DNA from: Xenorhabdus yunnanensis
GTDB lineage: Bacteria > Pseudomonadota > Gammaproteobacteria > Enterobacterales > Enterobacteriaceae
DNA: 64,000 nucleotides
NCBI RefSeq assembly: GCF_028598805.1
Contig: NZ_JAQRFI010000017.1
Span: forward strand, 23,480-87,479
Direction: 5' to 3'
Made by a program: the position numbers and the translations under genes. Positions 30,270 to 39,839 of the stretch are shown one piece after another. Numbering within the stretch: the stretch's first letter is position 1; every line of letters starts with the position of its first letter. The notes under the pieces are model-generated. The model was not told the origin of the DNA and did no database searches. It saw only the letters and a program-made list of their open reading frames with translations.

Positions 30270-30920
30270 ATAGTTATAATCACCTATAGAATATTCTTGT
30301 TTTTTATGTTAGCAGATATAAATAAATATGTAACTATTTATTAAATAATAAATTTTACCAGACTATCTTTATAACTCGCTATTTTACTCCTATATATAAT
30401 ACTATATTGAGTATAATACTCTCGTTAGCCAAAATTTAGAGTGTCGAATCGTTTTTTAAATAATAAAAAAATACAGAATTAACAAGTGGTAAATTAATGT
30501 ATATATTATAATCCACTAGTTATAGCGTGTTATATTTAATGCCTGATATTATAATTTCTGTGAGGATTTTTGTCCTTGAAATTTATTTTATGGCATGCGT
30601 TACAAAAATTAATTAATGAAAAAGTAGAAGAGTTAATCAATCTCTGATAGAAATTTGAACTTGTAGGCCATGGTTATATTTATTAATGGCTTATAATCAC
30701 GATGGAATATTCATCATGATATGGGTGAATAATATAGTTCACCTAAACCGCATTATTGCATCAGGGACTGGCATTTTATATAAATGTCATTTGAAAAATA
30801 TCTGTTTTTATTGTACAAAATTATACCTTCATAATATCAAGTTTGATTTAGCGGTTACCTGATGAGAAGGCCATTTCAAGGAAATTATTTTAGCCACAAG
30901 TTACATAGGAACGGTGAATT
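30270..30920. other. Long AT-rich intergenic region xthA-LysR gene
   Basis: About 650 bp, very AT-rich, with several stops in all frames. It must hold the xthA promoter and that of the LysR-type gene. No RNA gene, coding remnant or strong hairpin was recognised. Confidence 0.5.
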
Positions 30921-31784
30921 ATGTTTTTTTCTCGTAAATTAGAAGCATTCATGGCGGTGGTGGAAATGGGTTCTTTAAGCAAGGCGGCAAGAGTGATGAA
31001 CCGTACGACTCCCCCAGTCGCTAAATCAATTAAAGACTTTGAAGCGACGTTAGGAAAGCGCTTATTTAAAAGGGAGAAGTTTGGGATGATTCTGACCAAA
31101 GACGGAGTGGAGTTATATAATGACCTGAAAGAGCTCTATTTGAAAGAGAAAGAAATTACAAAGAAACACATCAGCGGGAGTATTTGTAATGTTGTAAATA
31201 TATACCATGATTGGGGTAAGAAAAAGCATCTGATTTCGCTTTATAAAGCAGCGGACAGAAATAATGCTCAAGTTAATATATTACGCTTCAGTTATGATAA
31301 CATTGATGAAATAGTTGACTATGAGGGCAATACAATAATTTTAAGTTCAGAAAAAGTACTTAGTGATCGATTCAGTCTTGTGCGGAAAATTAATGGACCA
31401 AATTTGGGGATCTGCTGCCGTAGAGAGTTATTGGATGAAGTAAATGGGGACTTTACTCAATTGTTGAAAAAGAGAACATGGTTATGTGACCCAGTACTCT
31501 ATAAAGGCAATTTGATAAAGAGTTTGGAAGAGGAAATGGTAAAAAATGGAGAAAAAGTTAATATTCGTCAGATGGATAATATAGAATGTTGTCTCAATTT
31601 TATTCAGTCAAGTGATTATATTTTTATTACAGATTCCCACTCCGGTGCGTTGGAAGAGGGAGAAAGCCTAGGCTTCATTCCAATATCACGGCCTGATGCA
31701 CTTAATCAGTGTTATGTCTACAAATCAAAATCTCATTCAAGCGTGTTAAATCGTTTTATCGACTCTGTCAGCGATATGGAATAA
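30921..31784 (+). CDS. LysR-family-like transcriptional regulator, unassigned
   Basis: 287 residues. The N-terminal winged helix-turn-helix (about 3-62; LEAFMAVVEMGSLSKAARVMN, PPVAKSIKDFEATLGKRLFKR) is plain LysR type. The remainder is Lys-, Asn- and Cys-rich (CCRRELLDE, IECCLNFIQSSDYIFITD) and only loosely resembles the periplasmic-binding-like effector domain. It is isolated by long non-coding stretches on both sides, so no target gene can be guessed from context. Its place between two conserved blocks suggests an insertion relative to E. coli. Confidence 0.8.
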   Translation: MFFSRKLEAFMAVVEMGSLSKAARVMNRTTPPVAKSIKDFEATLGKRLFKREKFGMILTKDGVELYNDLKELYLKEKEITKKHISGSICNVVNIYHDWGKKKHLISLYKAADRNNAQVNILRFSYDNIDEIVDYEGNTIILSSEKVLSDRFSLVRKINGPNLGICCRRELLDEVNGDFTQLLKKRTWLCDPVLYKGNLIKSLEEEMVKNGEKVNIRQMDNIECCLNFIQSSDYIFITDSHSGALEEGESLGFIPISRPDALNQCYVYKSKSHSSVLNRFIDSVSDME

Positions 31785-32315
31785 CCGATTGCATAAGCGG
31801 AGCGAACTATCAGATCCCTTGCTCCGCTATTGGTACTTGCCCAACAAATGCATTAATTTTGAAAACATTGATTTGGTCGTTAATCTGAAGTGCTTTGTTG
31901 ATCTGTTTTATTTCAAACATGTCTATTTTGAACAGGTTTTTTAAACAGATTTTTTAAACAAATAGCGATGAGCTTCGACGATTAATGTAAGCAATGAAGT
32001 AGCCATTTGTTGATTTTGTAATGCATTGAGAGCTTGGAATAGATTCTTGATAGTGGTGAGGAAGGGGAGTTCGTCATTTCGTTCCTCACCTTCGGTTTAT
32101 GTAGGTATTGATTTATGCAGATGTTGGTTTATGTAGATATTGCACGTCTCGTCATTTCTCTGCACAAAGTTTTACACCCCGCCCACAGTTATGCTGAACG
32201 CATTAGCACTTTCCAAATCGATACATTCTACACGTTGTTACGTTATAACTTACTGTTTATAAACCATTAAAAGAATTTTCTTTTGATTTGGATGTAATGG
32301 AATGTAAATCTTTGA
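31785..32315. other. Intergenic region between the LysR-type gene and tRNA-Tyr
   Basis: About 530 bp. It holds a hairpin with GCGGAGC/GCTCCGC arms just after the LysR-type gene (about 31796-31829), a 16-bp tandem repeat (32096-32143), and on the minus strand about 50 open codons without a start (roughly 31940-32090) that may be a relic. Confidence 0.4.
32096..32143. repeat. Tandem repeat, three 16-bp units
   Basis: Three contiguous units: TTTATGTAGGTATTGA, TTTATGCAGATGTTGG and TTTATGTAGATATTGC. They lie about 170 bp from the tRNA-Tyr 3' end. There are no spacers, so it is not a CRISPR. Confidence 0.75.
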
Positions 32316-32400
<85 letters not shown>

Positions 32401-32623
32401 AGATTTTTGAATTGTATGCTGTCGTTGTCAGCGGACGGCATAATATCAAATAAGCCGCCGCTGTAAAGTAGGTAATTGAAAATAAAGTATCGAGCGCTTG
32501 TTTTGTGAGCTCTGTGATCGGATTGTAACCTATTGGGTAATGCTATCAATAGGAACCCATCTATTATAGGTTACATTTTCTCCTATCAGGTATAGATGCA
32601 ATACTTTATTATTTCATATCTTA

Positions 32624-33472
32624 TCAAAGAATAACGGTACGGTTACCATATACAAAGACACGCTGAGAAAATACCCAGTGTAATGCTTGGCTCAACACAT
32701 TTTTCTCAACATCTAGTCCTGCACGCATCATCTCTTCAGCTGTATAAGTATGATCCACATTTATTACATCTTGAGTGATGATTGGCCCTTCATCCAAATT
32801 GTCATTTACATAATGAGCCGTTGCGCCAATAATTTTCACACCACGCTCATAAGCCTGATGATAGGGGCGTGCACCGATGAATGCAGGTAAGAATGAGTGA
32901 TGAATATTGATTATTTGATTCGGGTAATGCTGAACAAATGTTGGTGTTAAGACTCGCATATATTTAGCAAGCACAACATAGTCAGGTTTATATTGATCAA
33001 TCTGAGCCATCAATGATTCATCATGTTGTTCGCGGGTTAATCCCTCATGACTGATGTAATGGAATGGAATATCAAACTGTTCAACCAGCTGTTGCAAGGT
33101 AGTATGATTGCCGATAACAGCTGCAATTTCGACATCCAGCCCGCCATAGACACTTTTGACTAAGATATCGCCAATGCAATGTGCTTCTTTTGTCACCATG
33201 ATAACGATACGGCGTCGACCTGCTTTATTTAATTCACGGCTTGAACCCGTTGGCAGGGCGTCATCCAAATCGGCCAGAAGGGTTTCATCATTAAAAATAC
33301 CTTCTAGCTCGGTACGCATAAAAAATCGTCCAGTACAATGATCAACAAATTCATTATTTTGAACGATGTTTAATTGATGTTTGTAACAAATATTTGTGAT
33401 TTTTGCGATTAATCCTTTGGAATCAGGACAAATTGTACGCAAGATTTTTCTTTGCATGTTTGTGTTTTGCAT
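32624..33472 (-). CDS. purU: Formyltetrahydrofolate deformylase
   Basis: 282 residues. An N-terminal ACT domain (LRTICPDSKGLIAKIT) is followed by a formyltransferase-like domain with INIHHSFLPAFIGARPYH and TAHYVNDNLDEGPII. It hydrolyses 10-formyl-THF to formate and THF, supplying formate for PurT and balancing one-carbon pools. Its place between tRNA-Tyr and ychJ is conserved. Confidence 0.97.
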   Translation of the reverse strand: MQNTNMQRKILRTICPDSKGLIAKITNICYKHQLNIVQNNEFVDHCTGRFFMRTELEGIFNDETLLADLDDALPTGSSRELNKAGRRRIVIMVTKEAHCIGDILVKSVYGGLDVEIAAVIGNHTTLQQLVEQFDIPFHYISHEGLTREQHDESLMAQIDQYKPDYVVLAKYMRVLTPTFVQHYPNQIINIHHSFLPAFIGARPYHQAYERGVKIIGATAHYVNDNLDEGPIITQDVINVDHTYTAEEMMRAGLDVEKNVLSQALHWVFSQRVFVYGNRTVIL

Positions 33473-33539
33473 GGATTACAAGATCCTTAAATATTTTTCA
33501 CTGTGTGTGAATTGTTATGTTTAATATTTAGATACTGAT

Positions 33540-34001
33540 TTAACCACAGCACTTCTTGTATTTTTTGCCTGAACCACATGGGCAAGGGCTGTTTCGGCCT
33601 ACTTGAGGACGAATGCCATCTATATAAAACCAACATTGGTCAATGCGCAAAAAACGTGAGCGCTCATGAATCAATTGTCTATCTTGCTTTCCTTGTTCAA
33701 TAAAGCAAGCTGAAAATTCGACATAGGCTTCGTTATTATGTTCTCCTTGATTAGTTTCGAGGATATTTAATCCCAGCCATTGTACACCAGCAAAACTTTG
33801 TTCTATTTCTGTACGCCAGTGTTCAGCCTCGCAATCTGGGTGCCAGGTAGCGATGAGATAATCTGCATTTTGTGTGACGTAAGCACTATATCTGGAACGC
33901 ATTAAGGATTCAGCATTTGGGGCAGGATGATGGTTTCCAAGATAGGAGCTACAGCAAAGGGCGAAAGATGAGCCACTGCCGCAGGGACACATTTTTGTCA
34001 A
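33540..34001 (-). CDS. ychJ: YchJ family SEC-C metal-binding protein
   Basis: 153 residues with a SEC-C-type zinc motif at each end: [14 protein letters not shown] and [17 protein letters not shown]. The middle domain contains [10 protein letters not shown] and IATWHPD, typical of the YchJ family. No biochemical function is established. The position next to purU supports the call. Confidence 0.94.
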   Translation of the reverse strand: MTKMCPCGSGSSFALCCSSYLGNHHPAPNAESLMRSRYSAYVTQNADYLIATWHPDCEAEHWRTEIEQSFAGVQWLGLNILETNQGEHNNEAYVEFSACFIEQGKQDRQLIHERSRFLRIDQCWFYIDGIRPQVGRNSPCPCGSGKKYKKCCG

Positions 34002-34526
34002 AATAACTCCAGTTATTTAAAGTGATTGCTGTTAGTACCAGTGATCTTGCAAAGATATGAAGAGTATAAAAGAGTATAAATAGTACAGATCTATTAGGTT
34101 ATCATCGATCGATGATACTCGAATATGGGCAAGAGCTGCAATGTTTGGTAAAGGCTGACGTTATGAAAAAGAATTGCGAGGAAAGAGAATATTAATTGTA
34201 GAAGATAAGCCAGTTTTTTGCTCTTCACTAACTGGCTATTTGAATTCATTGGGATAGAAAAATTCCCTTTAACATATTGAAGATAATTCCTTCAATAAAT
34301 TTATCACTTTTAAGCCTTATTTTATGGTAATGCCTGATGTCTAATCATTGAAATGTGATTAGAAGCTAGCGCACTGTATATCTGGTCGAATTAACTGGTA
34401 TACTTGTGCGCATTATTTTGTGCGGGTGCGATTTTCTTCACACATACAATTTTTCTGAGAGTTAATGCTATTGTTTAAGCTGTAAAGGAGTTTTTCAGTG
34501 AAAACATAGTAGTAGGAGACGATGTA
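34002..34526. other. Intergenic region ychJ-galU with lost rssAB
   Basis: 525 bp. In E. coli this interval carries rssA and rssB. Here only shredded rssB fragments can be read (34163-34341); I found no rssA trace. The last 180 bp must hold the galU promoter. Confidence 0.6.
34163..34341 (+). pseudogene. rssB: Decayed fragment of response regulator rssB (hnr)
   Basis: In one frame 34181-34254 reads GKRILIVEDKPVFCSS followed by LTGYLNSLG, then a stop. This is the N-terminal receiver start of RssB. Upstream, ATG at 34163 plus one missing base would give MEKELRG. Downstream, after frameshifts and losses, LIL and MPDV (to 34341) fit the phosphoacceptor strand (family pattern DLIxCDxAMP). The position between ychJ and galU is exactly that of rssB in E. 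coli. RssB delivers RpoS to ClpXP; nothing functional can be made here. Confidence 0.75.
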
Positions 34527-35444
34527 ATGTCAGTAATAAATAAAAAAGTAAAAAAAGCTGTTATACCCGTTGCTGGTTTGGGGACCCGGATGTTGCCAGC
34601 AACCAAAGCCATTCCGAAAGAAATGCTTCCCTTGGTAGATAAACCACTGATTCAATATGTCGTCAATGAATGTATCAAGGCTGGCATTAATGAGATCATT
34701 CTGGTCACACATTCATCCAAAAACTCGATAGAAAACCATTTTGATACTAGTTTTGAGTTGGAAGCGATTCTTGAGAAAAGAGTTAAGCGCCAATTATTGG
34801 ACGAAATACAGTCTATCTGTCCAAATCATGTGACAATCATGCAAATCCGTCAAGGAATTGCAAAAGGATTGGGACATGCCGTGCTATGTGCTAAACCACT
34901 TATTGGTGATGAGCCGTTTGCTGTTATTCTGCCTGATGTCATTCTGGATGAGTACAGTACTGACCTATCAAAATATAATTTAAGCGAAATGTTGTCACGC
35001 TTTAACAGTACTGGCGCAAGCCAGCTCCTCGTTGAACCTGTTCCTGTGGAAAGTGTTTCGGATTATGGCATTGTTGATTGCTTGGGTGAGGATTTACAGC
35101 CTGGTGATAGTAAACCTATTGTCCGTGTTGTTGAAAAACCAAAACCAGAAGAAGCGCCATCGAATCTCTCCATTGTTGGTCGTTATGTATTATCCGAAAA
35201 AATCTGGCCATTATTGGCGAAAACTGCGCCAGGAGCAGGAGATGAAATACAACTGACAGATGCCATTGCCATGCTGATGGAAAAAGAGCCTGTTGAGGCT
35301 TATCACTTACAGGGCCGTAGCCATGATTGTGGCAATAAATTGGGCTACATGCAGGCATTTGTTGAATATGGCATGAAACATAATGAATTGGGCAAATCTT
35401 TCACAGATTGGATCATGGCCTTGCAAGATCAGATTGAAAAATAA
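34527..35444 (+). CDS. galU: UTP-glucose-1-phosphate uridylyltransferase
   Basis: 305 residues. The nucleotidyltransferase motif [19 protein letters not shown] is at the N-terminus, with [13 protein letters not shown] and [12 protein letters not shown] further on. TAGGAG lies 8 bp before the ATG. It makes UDP-glucose for LPS, capsule and trehalose. It heads a three-gene operon with ugd and an epimerase. Confidence 0.97.
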   Translation: MSVINKKVKKAVIPVAGLGTRMLPATKAIPKEMLPLVDKPLIQYVVNECIKAGINEIILVTHSSKNSIENHFDTSFELEAILEKRVKRQLLDEIQSICPNHVTIMQIRQGIAKGLGHAVLCAKPLIGDEPFAVILPDVILDEYSTDLSKYNLSEMLSRFNSTGASQLLVEPVPVESVSDYGIVDCLGEDLQPGDSKPIVRVVEKPKPEEAPSNLSIVGRYVLSEKIWPLLAKTAPGAGDEIQLTDAIAMLMEKEPVEAYHLQGRSHDCGNKLGYMQAFVEYGMKHNELGKSFTDWIMALQDQIEK

Positions 35445-35468
35445 TCTACTAGTACTTTAAGGTGTGAT

Positions 35469-36812
35469 ATGAAAGTTACTGTATTTGGTATTGGCTACGT
35501 AGGATTAGTGCAAGCAACCGTATTTGCTGAAGTTGGACATGACGTACTTTGTGTTGATGTTGATGCAAAAAAAGTCGAAAACCTGAAAAATGGTCAAATT
35601 CCTATTTTTGAGCCGGGTTTGACGCCCTTAGTAAAGAAAAATCATGCTGAAGGACGGCTGAATTTTACAACGGATGCCAAAGCCGGTATTGCTCATGGCA
35701 AATTACAGTTTATTGCAGTAGGAACACCTCCTGATGAAGATGGCTCTGCTGATCTTAAGTATGTCACTGCTGTAGCCAGAACCATTGCGGAAAATATGGA
35801 TGGTTATAAAGTCATTGTCGACAAATCAACTGTGCCAGTAGGTACGGCTGATAAAGTCAGAGCAGTGATGCAAGCAACATTGGCCGGGCGTAATATAGAG
35901 CTTCCGTTTGATGTTGTCTCTAATCCTGAGTTTTTGAAGGAAGGAGCCGCTGTTGCTGATTGTATGCGTCCTGAGCGCATTATTATTGGCTGTGATAATG
36001 ACGATGTAGTTGATGTAATGCGTGAACTGTATGAGCCATTTAACCGCAATCATGATCGTATGATCGTCATGGATATTCGCAGTGCGGAGCTGACTAAATA
36101 TGCTGCCAACTGCATGTTGGCGACAAAAATCAGTTTCATGAATGAAATTGCTAACTTGGCAGAAATGCTGGGAGCGGACATTGAAAATGTACGTCAGGGA
36201 ATTGGTTCCGATTCACGAATCGGATATCACTTTATTTACCCTGGATGTGGATACGGCGGCTCATGTTTTCCTAAAGATGTTCAGGCATTGATCCAGACTT
36301 CTGAACAAATTGGATATACGCCAAAAATTCTTCAGGCAGTGGAACAGGTTAACGAGAAACAGAAAAGCAAATTACCTACTTTTGTAAAACGCCATTTTGG
36401 TAATGATTTATCAAGCAAAACATTTGCTATTTGGGGACTGTCATTTAAGCCTAATACAGATGATATGCGTGAGGCATCAAGCTGTGTATTGATGGAAACG
36501 TTATGGGAATGTGGTGCCAAAGTTCAGGCGTATGATCCTGAAGCTATGCAGGAGGCTCAGCGTATTTATGGGCAGCGTGATAATCTCTCTTTAATGGGAA
36601 CAAAAGAAGCGGCACTAAAAGGTGCTGATGCTTTGATTATCTGTACAGAATGGCAAAATTTCAGAGCACCTGATTTTGATGTGATTAAGGATTCATTAAA
36701 AACTCCTGTAATTTTTGATGGACGCAATCTTTATGATCCAGAACGCCTGCAATCACGTGGTTTTATATACTATGGCATTGGCCGTGGCGCCTCAATCAAT
36801 CCAGTCATTTGA
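35469..36812 (+). CDS. ugd: UDP-glucose 6-dehydrogenase
   Basis: 447 residues. N-terminal NAD-binding [23 protein letters not shown], catalytic Cys in [12 protein letters not shown], and C-terminal [15 protein letters not shown]. It oxidises UDP-glucose to UDP-glucuronate in two NAD-dependent steps. It starts 24 bp after galU, and the epimerase follows 8 bp after it, so UDP-glucose can be turned into UDP-uronic acids for surface polysaccharide or lipid A modification. Confidence 0.96.
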   Translation: MKVTVFGIGYVGLVQATVFAEVGHDVLCVDVDAKKVENLKNGQIPIFEPGLTPLVKKNHAEGRLNFTTDAKAGIAHGKLQFIAVGTPPDEDGSADLKYVTAVARTIAENMDGYKVIVDKSTVPVGTADKVRAVMQATLAGRNIELPFDVVSNPEFLKEGAAVADCMRPERIIIGCDNDDVVDVMRELYEPFNRNHDRMIVMDIRSAELTKYAANCMLATKISFMNEIANLAEMLGADIENVRQGIGSDSRIGYHFIYPGCGYGGSCFPKDVQALIQTSEQIGYTPKILQAVEQVNEKQKSKLPTFVKRHFGNDLSSKTFAIWGLSFKPNTDDMREASSCVLMETLWECGAKVQAYDPEAMQEAQRIYGQRDNLSLMGTKEAALKGADALIICTEWQNFRAPDFDVIKDSLKTPVIFDGRNLYDPERLQSRGFIYYGIGRGASINPVI

Positions 36813-36820
36813 GTCAATAT

Positions 36821-37837
36821 ATGAAATTTTTAGTTACAGGTTCTGCTGGTTTTATTGGTTTTCATGTTAGTCAGCGGTTATTGAATATGGGGCATGAAGT
36901 TGTCGGTATTGATAACCTCAATGATTATTATGACGTTAATTTGAAACGGGCGAGATTAAATTTATTACTCCCTCATTCAAATTTTAAATTTGAGAAATTA
37001 GATCTGGCTGACAGAGTTGCAATACCTGAATTGTTTGCTAAACATCAATTTCAGCGGGTGATCCATTTAGGCGCTCAGCCAGGTGTACGTTATTCAATAG
37101 AAAACCCAATGGCATATATAGATGCCAATATCATCGGTCATATCAATATTCTTGAAGGTTGCCGCCATCATTGTGTAGAACATCTATTATATGCCTCTTC
37201 CAGTTCAGTATATGGCTTAAATAAAAAGCAACCTTTTTCTACAGATGACTCTGTTGATCATCCTGTTTCTTTATATGCAGCAACGAAAAAAGCTGATGAG
37301 TTAATGTCTCACAGCTATTCACACCTTTATCAACTGCCCACAACAGGATTGAGATTTTTTACCGTATATGGTCCATGGGGACGCCCTGATATGGCTTTAT
37401 TTAAATTCACTAAAACTATGTTAGAAGGTAAGTCGATTGATGTTTATAATCATGGCAATATGGTGAGAGATTTCACATATATTGATGACATTGTTGAATC
37501 TATAATCAGATTGCAGGATATCATTCCTACTTCAAATAAAGATTGGTTAGTTGAAGATGGGCAGATATCTGCCAGCTCTGCGCCATATCGAGTTTACAAT
37601 ATCGGTAATGGTCAGCCGACAAAACTGGGTGATTTTATTGAAGCTATTGAGGTCTCATTAGGGATTGAGGCAAAGAAAAATTTTATGGAAATTCAAGATG
37701 GCGATGTATTATCAACGTGTGCAGATTCAAGCGCACTTTTCAATAAGATTGGCTTTTCGCCTAATACTCCGGTAAAGGAAGGGGTGAAACGGTTTGTAGA
37801 TTGGTATTTGGGCTTTTATCAGAAGCAGGTACAGTGA
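36821..37837 (+). CDS. UDP-glucuronate 4-epimerase-like SDR
   Basis: 338 residues from the ATG at 36821; an in-frame TTG at 36809 would overlap ugd. The extended SDR fold shows GSAGFIGFHV, SSSSVYG and catalytic YAATKK. Substrate-side stretches (QPGVRYSIENP, RFFTVYGPWGRPDMA, YTH-type RDFTYIDD) are those of UDP-glucuronate 4-epimerases such as CapI, WbnF and Gla. It would convert UDP-glucuronate to UDP-galacturonate. The preceding dehydrogenase gene supports this; the exact substrate is inferred. Confidence 0.9.
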   Translation: MKFLVTGSAGFIGFHVSQRLLNMGHEVVGIDNLNDYYDVNLKRARLNLLLPHSNFKFEKLDLADRVAIPELFAKHQFQRVIHLGAQPGVRYSIENPMAYIDANIIGHINILEGCRHHCVEHLLYASSSSVYGLNKKQPFSTDDSVDHPVSLYAATKKADELMSHSYSHLYQLPTTGLRFFTVYGPWGRPDMALFKFTKTMLEGKSIDVYNHGNMVRDFTYIDDIVESIIRLQDIIPTSNKDWLVEDGQISASSAPYRVYNIGNGQPTKLGDFIEAIEVSLGIEAKKNFMEIQDGDVLSTCADSSALFNKIGFSPNTPVKEGVKRFVDWYLGFYQKQVQ

Positions 37838-37843
37838 AAATAG

Positions 37844-37870
37844 AAAAAGGAGCAATTAGCTCCTTTTTTA
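37844..37870 (+). terminator. Terminator of the galU-ugd-epimerase operon
   Basis: AAAAAGGAGC-AATTA-GCTCCTTTTTTA: a strong stem with a T-run, 6 bp after the epimerase stop. Confidence 0.9.
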
Positions 37871-38014
37871 TAAGATTATGTTAATAAAAAACTAAGTTAG
37901 TGTTAAATTTTTTTATCACATCGAGAATATTAAGACGGCTTAGTCATTAATATAACTCTTCGCGTTCCTACATCAGCCCGTAATTAACCTAGTTAGTTAT
38001 ATTTATCATAAAAC

Positions 38015-38040
38015 AAAAATACCCTTGATAGGGTATTTTT
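38015..38040 (-). terminator. Terminator after hns
   Basis: AAAAATACCCT-TGAT-AGGGTATTTTT: an 11-bp stem with A/T-runs on both sides, 25 bp downstream of the hns stop on the minus strand. Confidence 0.85.
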
Positions 38041-38065
38041 GTCATTAAGTTCACAAAACAACTGA

Positions 38066-38467
38066 TTAGATTAAGAAATCTTCCAGTTTTTTGCCTTCTT
38101 CATCAATTGCTTTTTTGATTACAGCTGGTGTACGGCCTTGGCCAGTCCAGGTTTTAATTTCACCTTCATCAACGTATGAATATTTAGCTGGACGTGCAGC
38201 ACGTTTAGATTTACCAGTAGCTTTACCACTTAAAGCATCTACTAAATCGCTTAATTCAATACCGTCTTTCTCCAGCATTTCACGGTATTCTTGAAGTTTA
38301 CGTGTACGCTCTTCTATTTGTGCACGAGCCTGACTGTCTTCATCGCGACGTTCTTCAACAACAGTTGTAAGTTTTTCCAGCATTTCTTCTAAAGTACTAA
38401 GTTCACATTCTCTAGCTTGCGCGCGCAAGGTACGGATGTTATTTAAAGATTTTAAATTCTCGCTCAT
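38066..38467 (-). CDS. hns: DNA-binding protein H-NS
   Basis: 133 residues. N-terminal oligomerisation coiled coil (about 1-65; [29 protein letters not shown]). The C-terminal AT-hook-like DNA-binding loop is in [15 protein letters not shown]. It is the nucleoid protein that silences AT-rich, often transferred, DNA. It sits between galU and tdk, as in E. coli, convergent with the galU operon. Confidence 0.98.
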   Translation of the reverse strand: MSENLKSLNNIRTLRAQARECELSTLEEMLEKLTTVVEERRDEDSQARAQIEERTRKLQEYREMLEKDGIELSDLVDALSGKATGKSKRAARPAKYSYVDEGEIKTWTGQGRTPAVIKKAIDEEGKKLEDFLI

Positions 38468-39111
38468 TGTCCTGGTCTCAAATTATAATGATGATGGCTG
38501 ATGTAGGGATAATAATAGAATGCTATTTTATTTTCTGCAATAGTGAATTTACTTTCTCAGACTAAAACATGTCATTTTAAAATGCAATTTTTTTGATAAT
38601 CGATATATTGTGTTTTAATTCTGCTATTGAGCTTACCATTTTTCAATAAGTATGAAGAAGGATTACTGTAAAGTTTAGTAAGGGAGAAATCATGAGGTAT
38701 AAAACTAATTTATAGTCAATTCGTAAGTAATGTTAATTGTTTTGCTATGAATAAGCTGAAGAGCAAGAGTGGGAAGGAAGTTTTTTTATGTATAATCCAT
38801 TGGTTATGATTAAGGTGTGTGAATTGAACAAAAGTAAACCACCATGATTATTAATATTCAAATGATGGGAATGAAATAACGATTTACTTTTGATGTTGAC
38901 TTTGTTCATTTGGCACGCAGTAAATACTTATAGTGTTGATTTTATATACGCAAATGTGATAATTCTCATGAAAATAATCTCTTCTTATTCATTCTAATTC
39001 GTTTCTGCTACTCCATATTTGACAATAACAAGGATAATCTCGTTCAGAGTTTGTGATAAACTAACGCTGATATATCACCTGATTAAATTTGACAAGAGGA
39101 TGGACGGGCCA
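38468..39111. other. Intergenic region hns-tdk
   Basis: About 640 bp of AT-rich sequence between divergent hns and tdk; it must hold both promoters. No coding remnant or RNA gene was recognised. Confidence 0.5.
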
Positions 39112-39708
39112 ATGGCTCAGCTTTATTTTTATTATTCTGCCATGAACGCAGGGAAATCAACTTCCTTATTACAATCTTCCTATAACTATAACGAAAGAGG
39201 AATGAGAACGCTGATCTTTACAGCGGAAATCGATACTCGATTCGGTAAAGGAAAGGTCAGTTCCCGTATTGGCTTATCCGCTGAAGCTTTGTTGTTTTCA
39301 CCAAAAACAAATATTGCTGAGCTTATCAGAAGTGAAAATGAGGCAGAAAAAGTTCATTGCGTTTTGATTGATGAATGCCAATTCTTGACGAAAGAACATG
39401 TCGAACAACTTTGTGAAATTGTAGATTATGATGATATCCCTGTTCTTTGTTATGGTTTGAGGACCGATTTTCAAGGTGAGTTATTTAGTGGAAGTGAATA
39501 TCTTCTCGCGTGGTCAGATAAATTGGTGGAGCTGAAAACAATTTGTCATTGTGGGAGAAAAGCTAGCCGTGTGCTCCGTTTTGGCAGCGATGGTGGTGTT
39601 GTTTACGATGGGGCTCAGGTAGATATCGGCGGTAATGAAAAATACATATCTGTGTGTCGTAGGCACTATACTGACGTTATTCATGAAGCTAAGGCAAAAA
39701 AGATCTAA
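39112..39708 (+). CDS. tdk: Thymidine kinase
   Basis: 198 residues from the ATG at 39112 ([17 protein letters not shown], the usual start). An in-frame ATG at 39100 abuts AAGAGG too closely. P-loop SAMNAGKST, catalytic Glu in LIDECQF, zinc cysteines in CHCGRKA and the C-terminal VCRRH. It phosphorylates thymidine in the salvage pathway. Its position between hns and adhE is conserved. Confidence 0.96.
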   Translation: MAQLYFYYSAMNAGKSTSLLQSSYNYNERGMRTLIFTAEIDTRFGKGKVSSRIGLSAEALLFSPKTNIAELIRSENEAEKVHCVLIDECQFLTKEHVEQLCEIVDYDDIPVLCYGLRTDFQGELFSGSEYLLAWSDKLVELKTICHCGRKASRVLRFGSDGGVVYDGAQVDIGGNEKYISVCRRHYTDVIHEAKAKKI

Positions 39709-39792
39709 TACGCCACCAATTGTAATCGAGTGGTATAAAATTATTACGCTAAGAAATAGGCTAAGAAATAATAGGTTAGAAAATAAAATAAT

Positions 39793-39823
39793 AAAAGGCG
39801 TTGGATTGCTCCAACGCCTTTTA
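39793..39823. terminator. Bidirectional terminator between tdk and adhE
   Basis: AAAAGGCGTTGGA-TTGC-TCCAACGCCTTTT: a 13-bp stem flanked by A- and T-runs, between convergent tdk and adhE. Confidence 0.9.
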
Positions 39824-39839
39824 AGTTTTATCAATCAGC

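Noticed and set aside
32096..32143. Possible CRISPR array
   Set aside because: Only three contiguous 16-bp units with no spacers, and no cas genes in the window.
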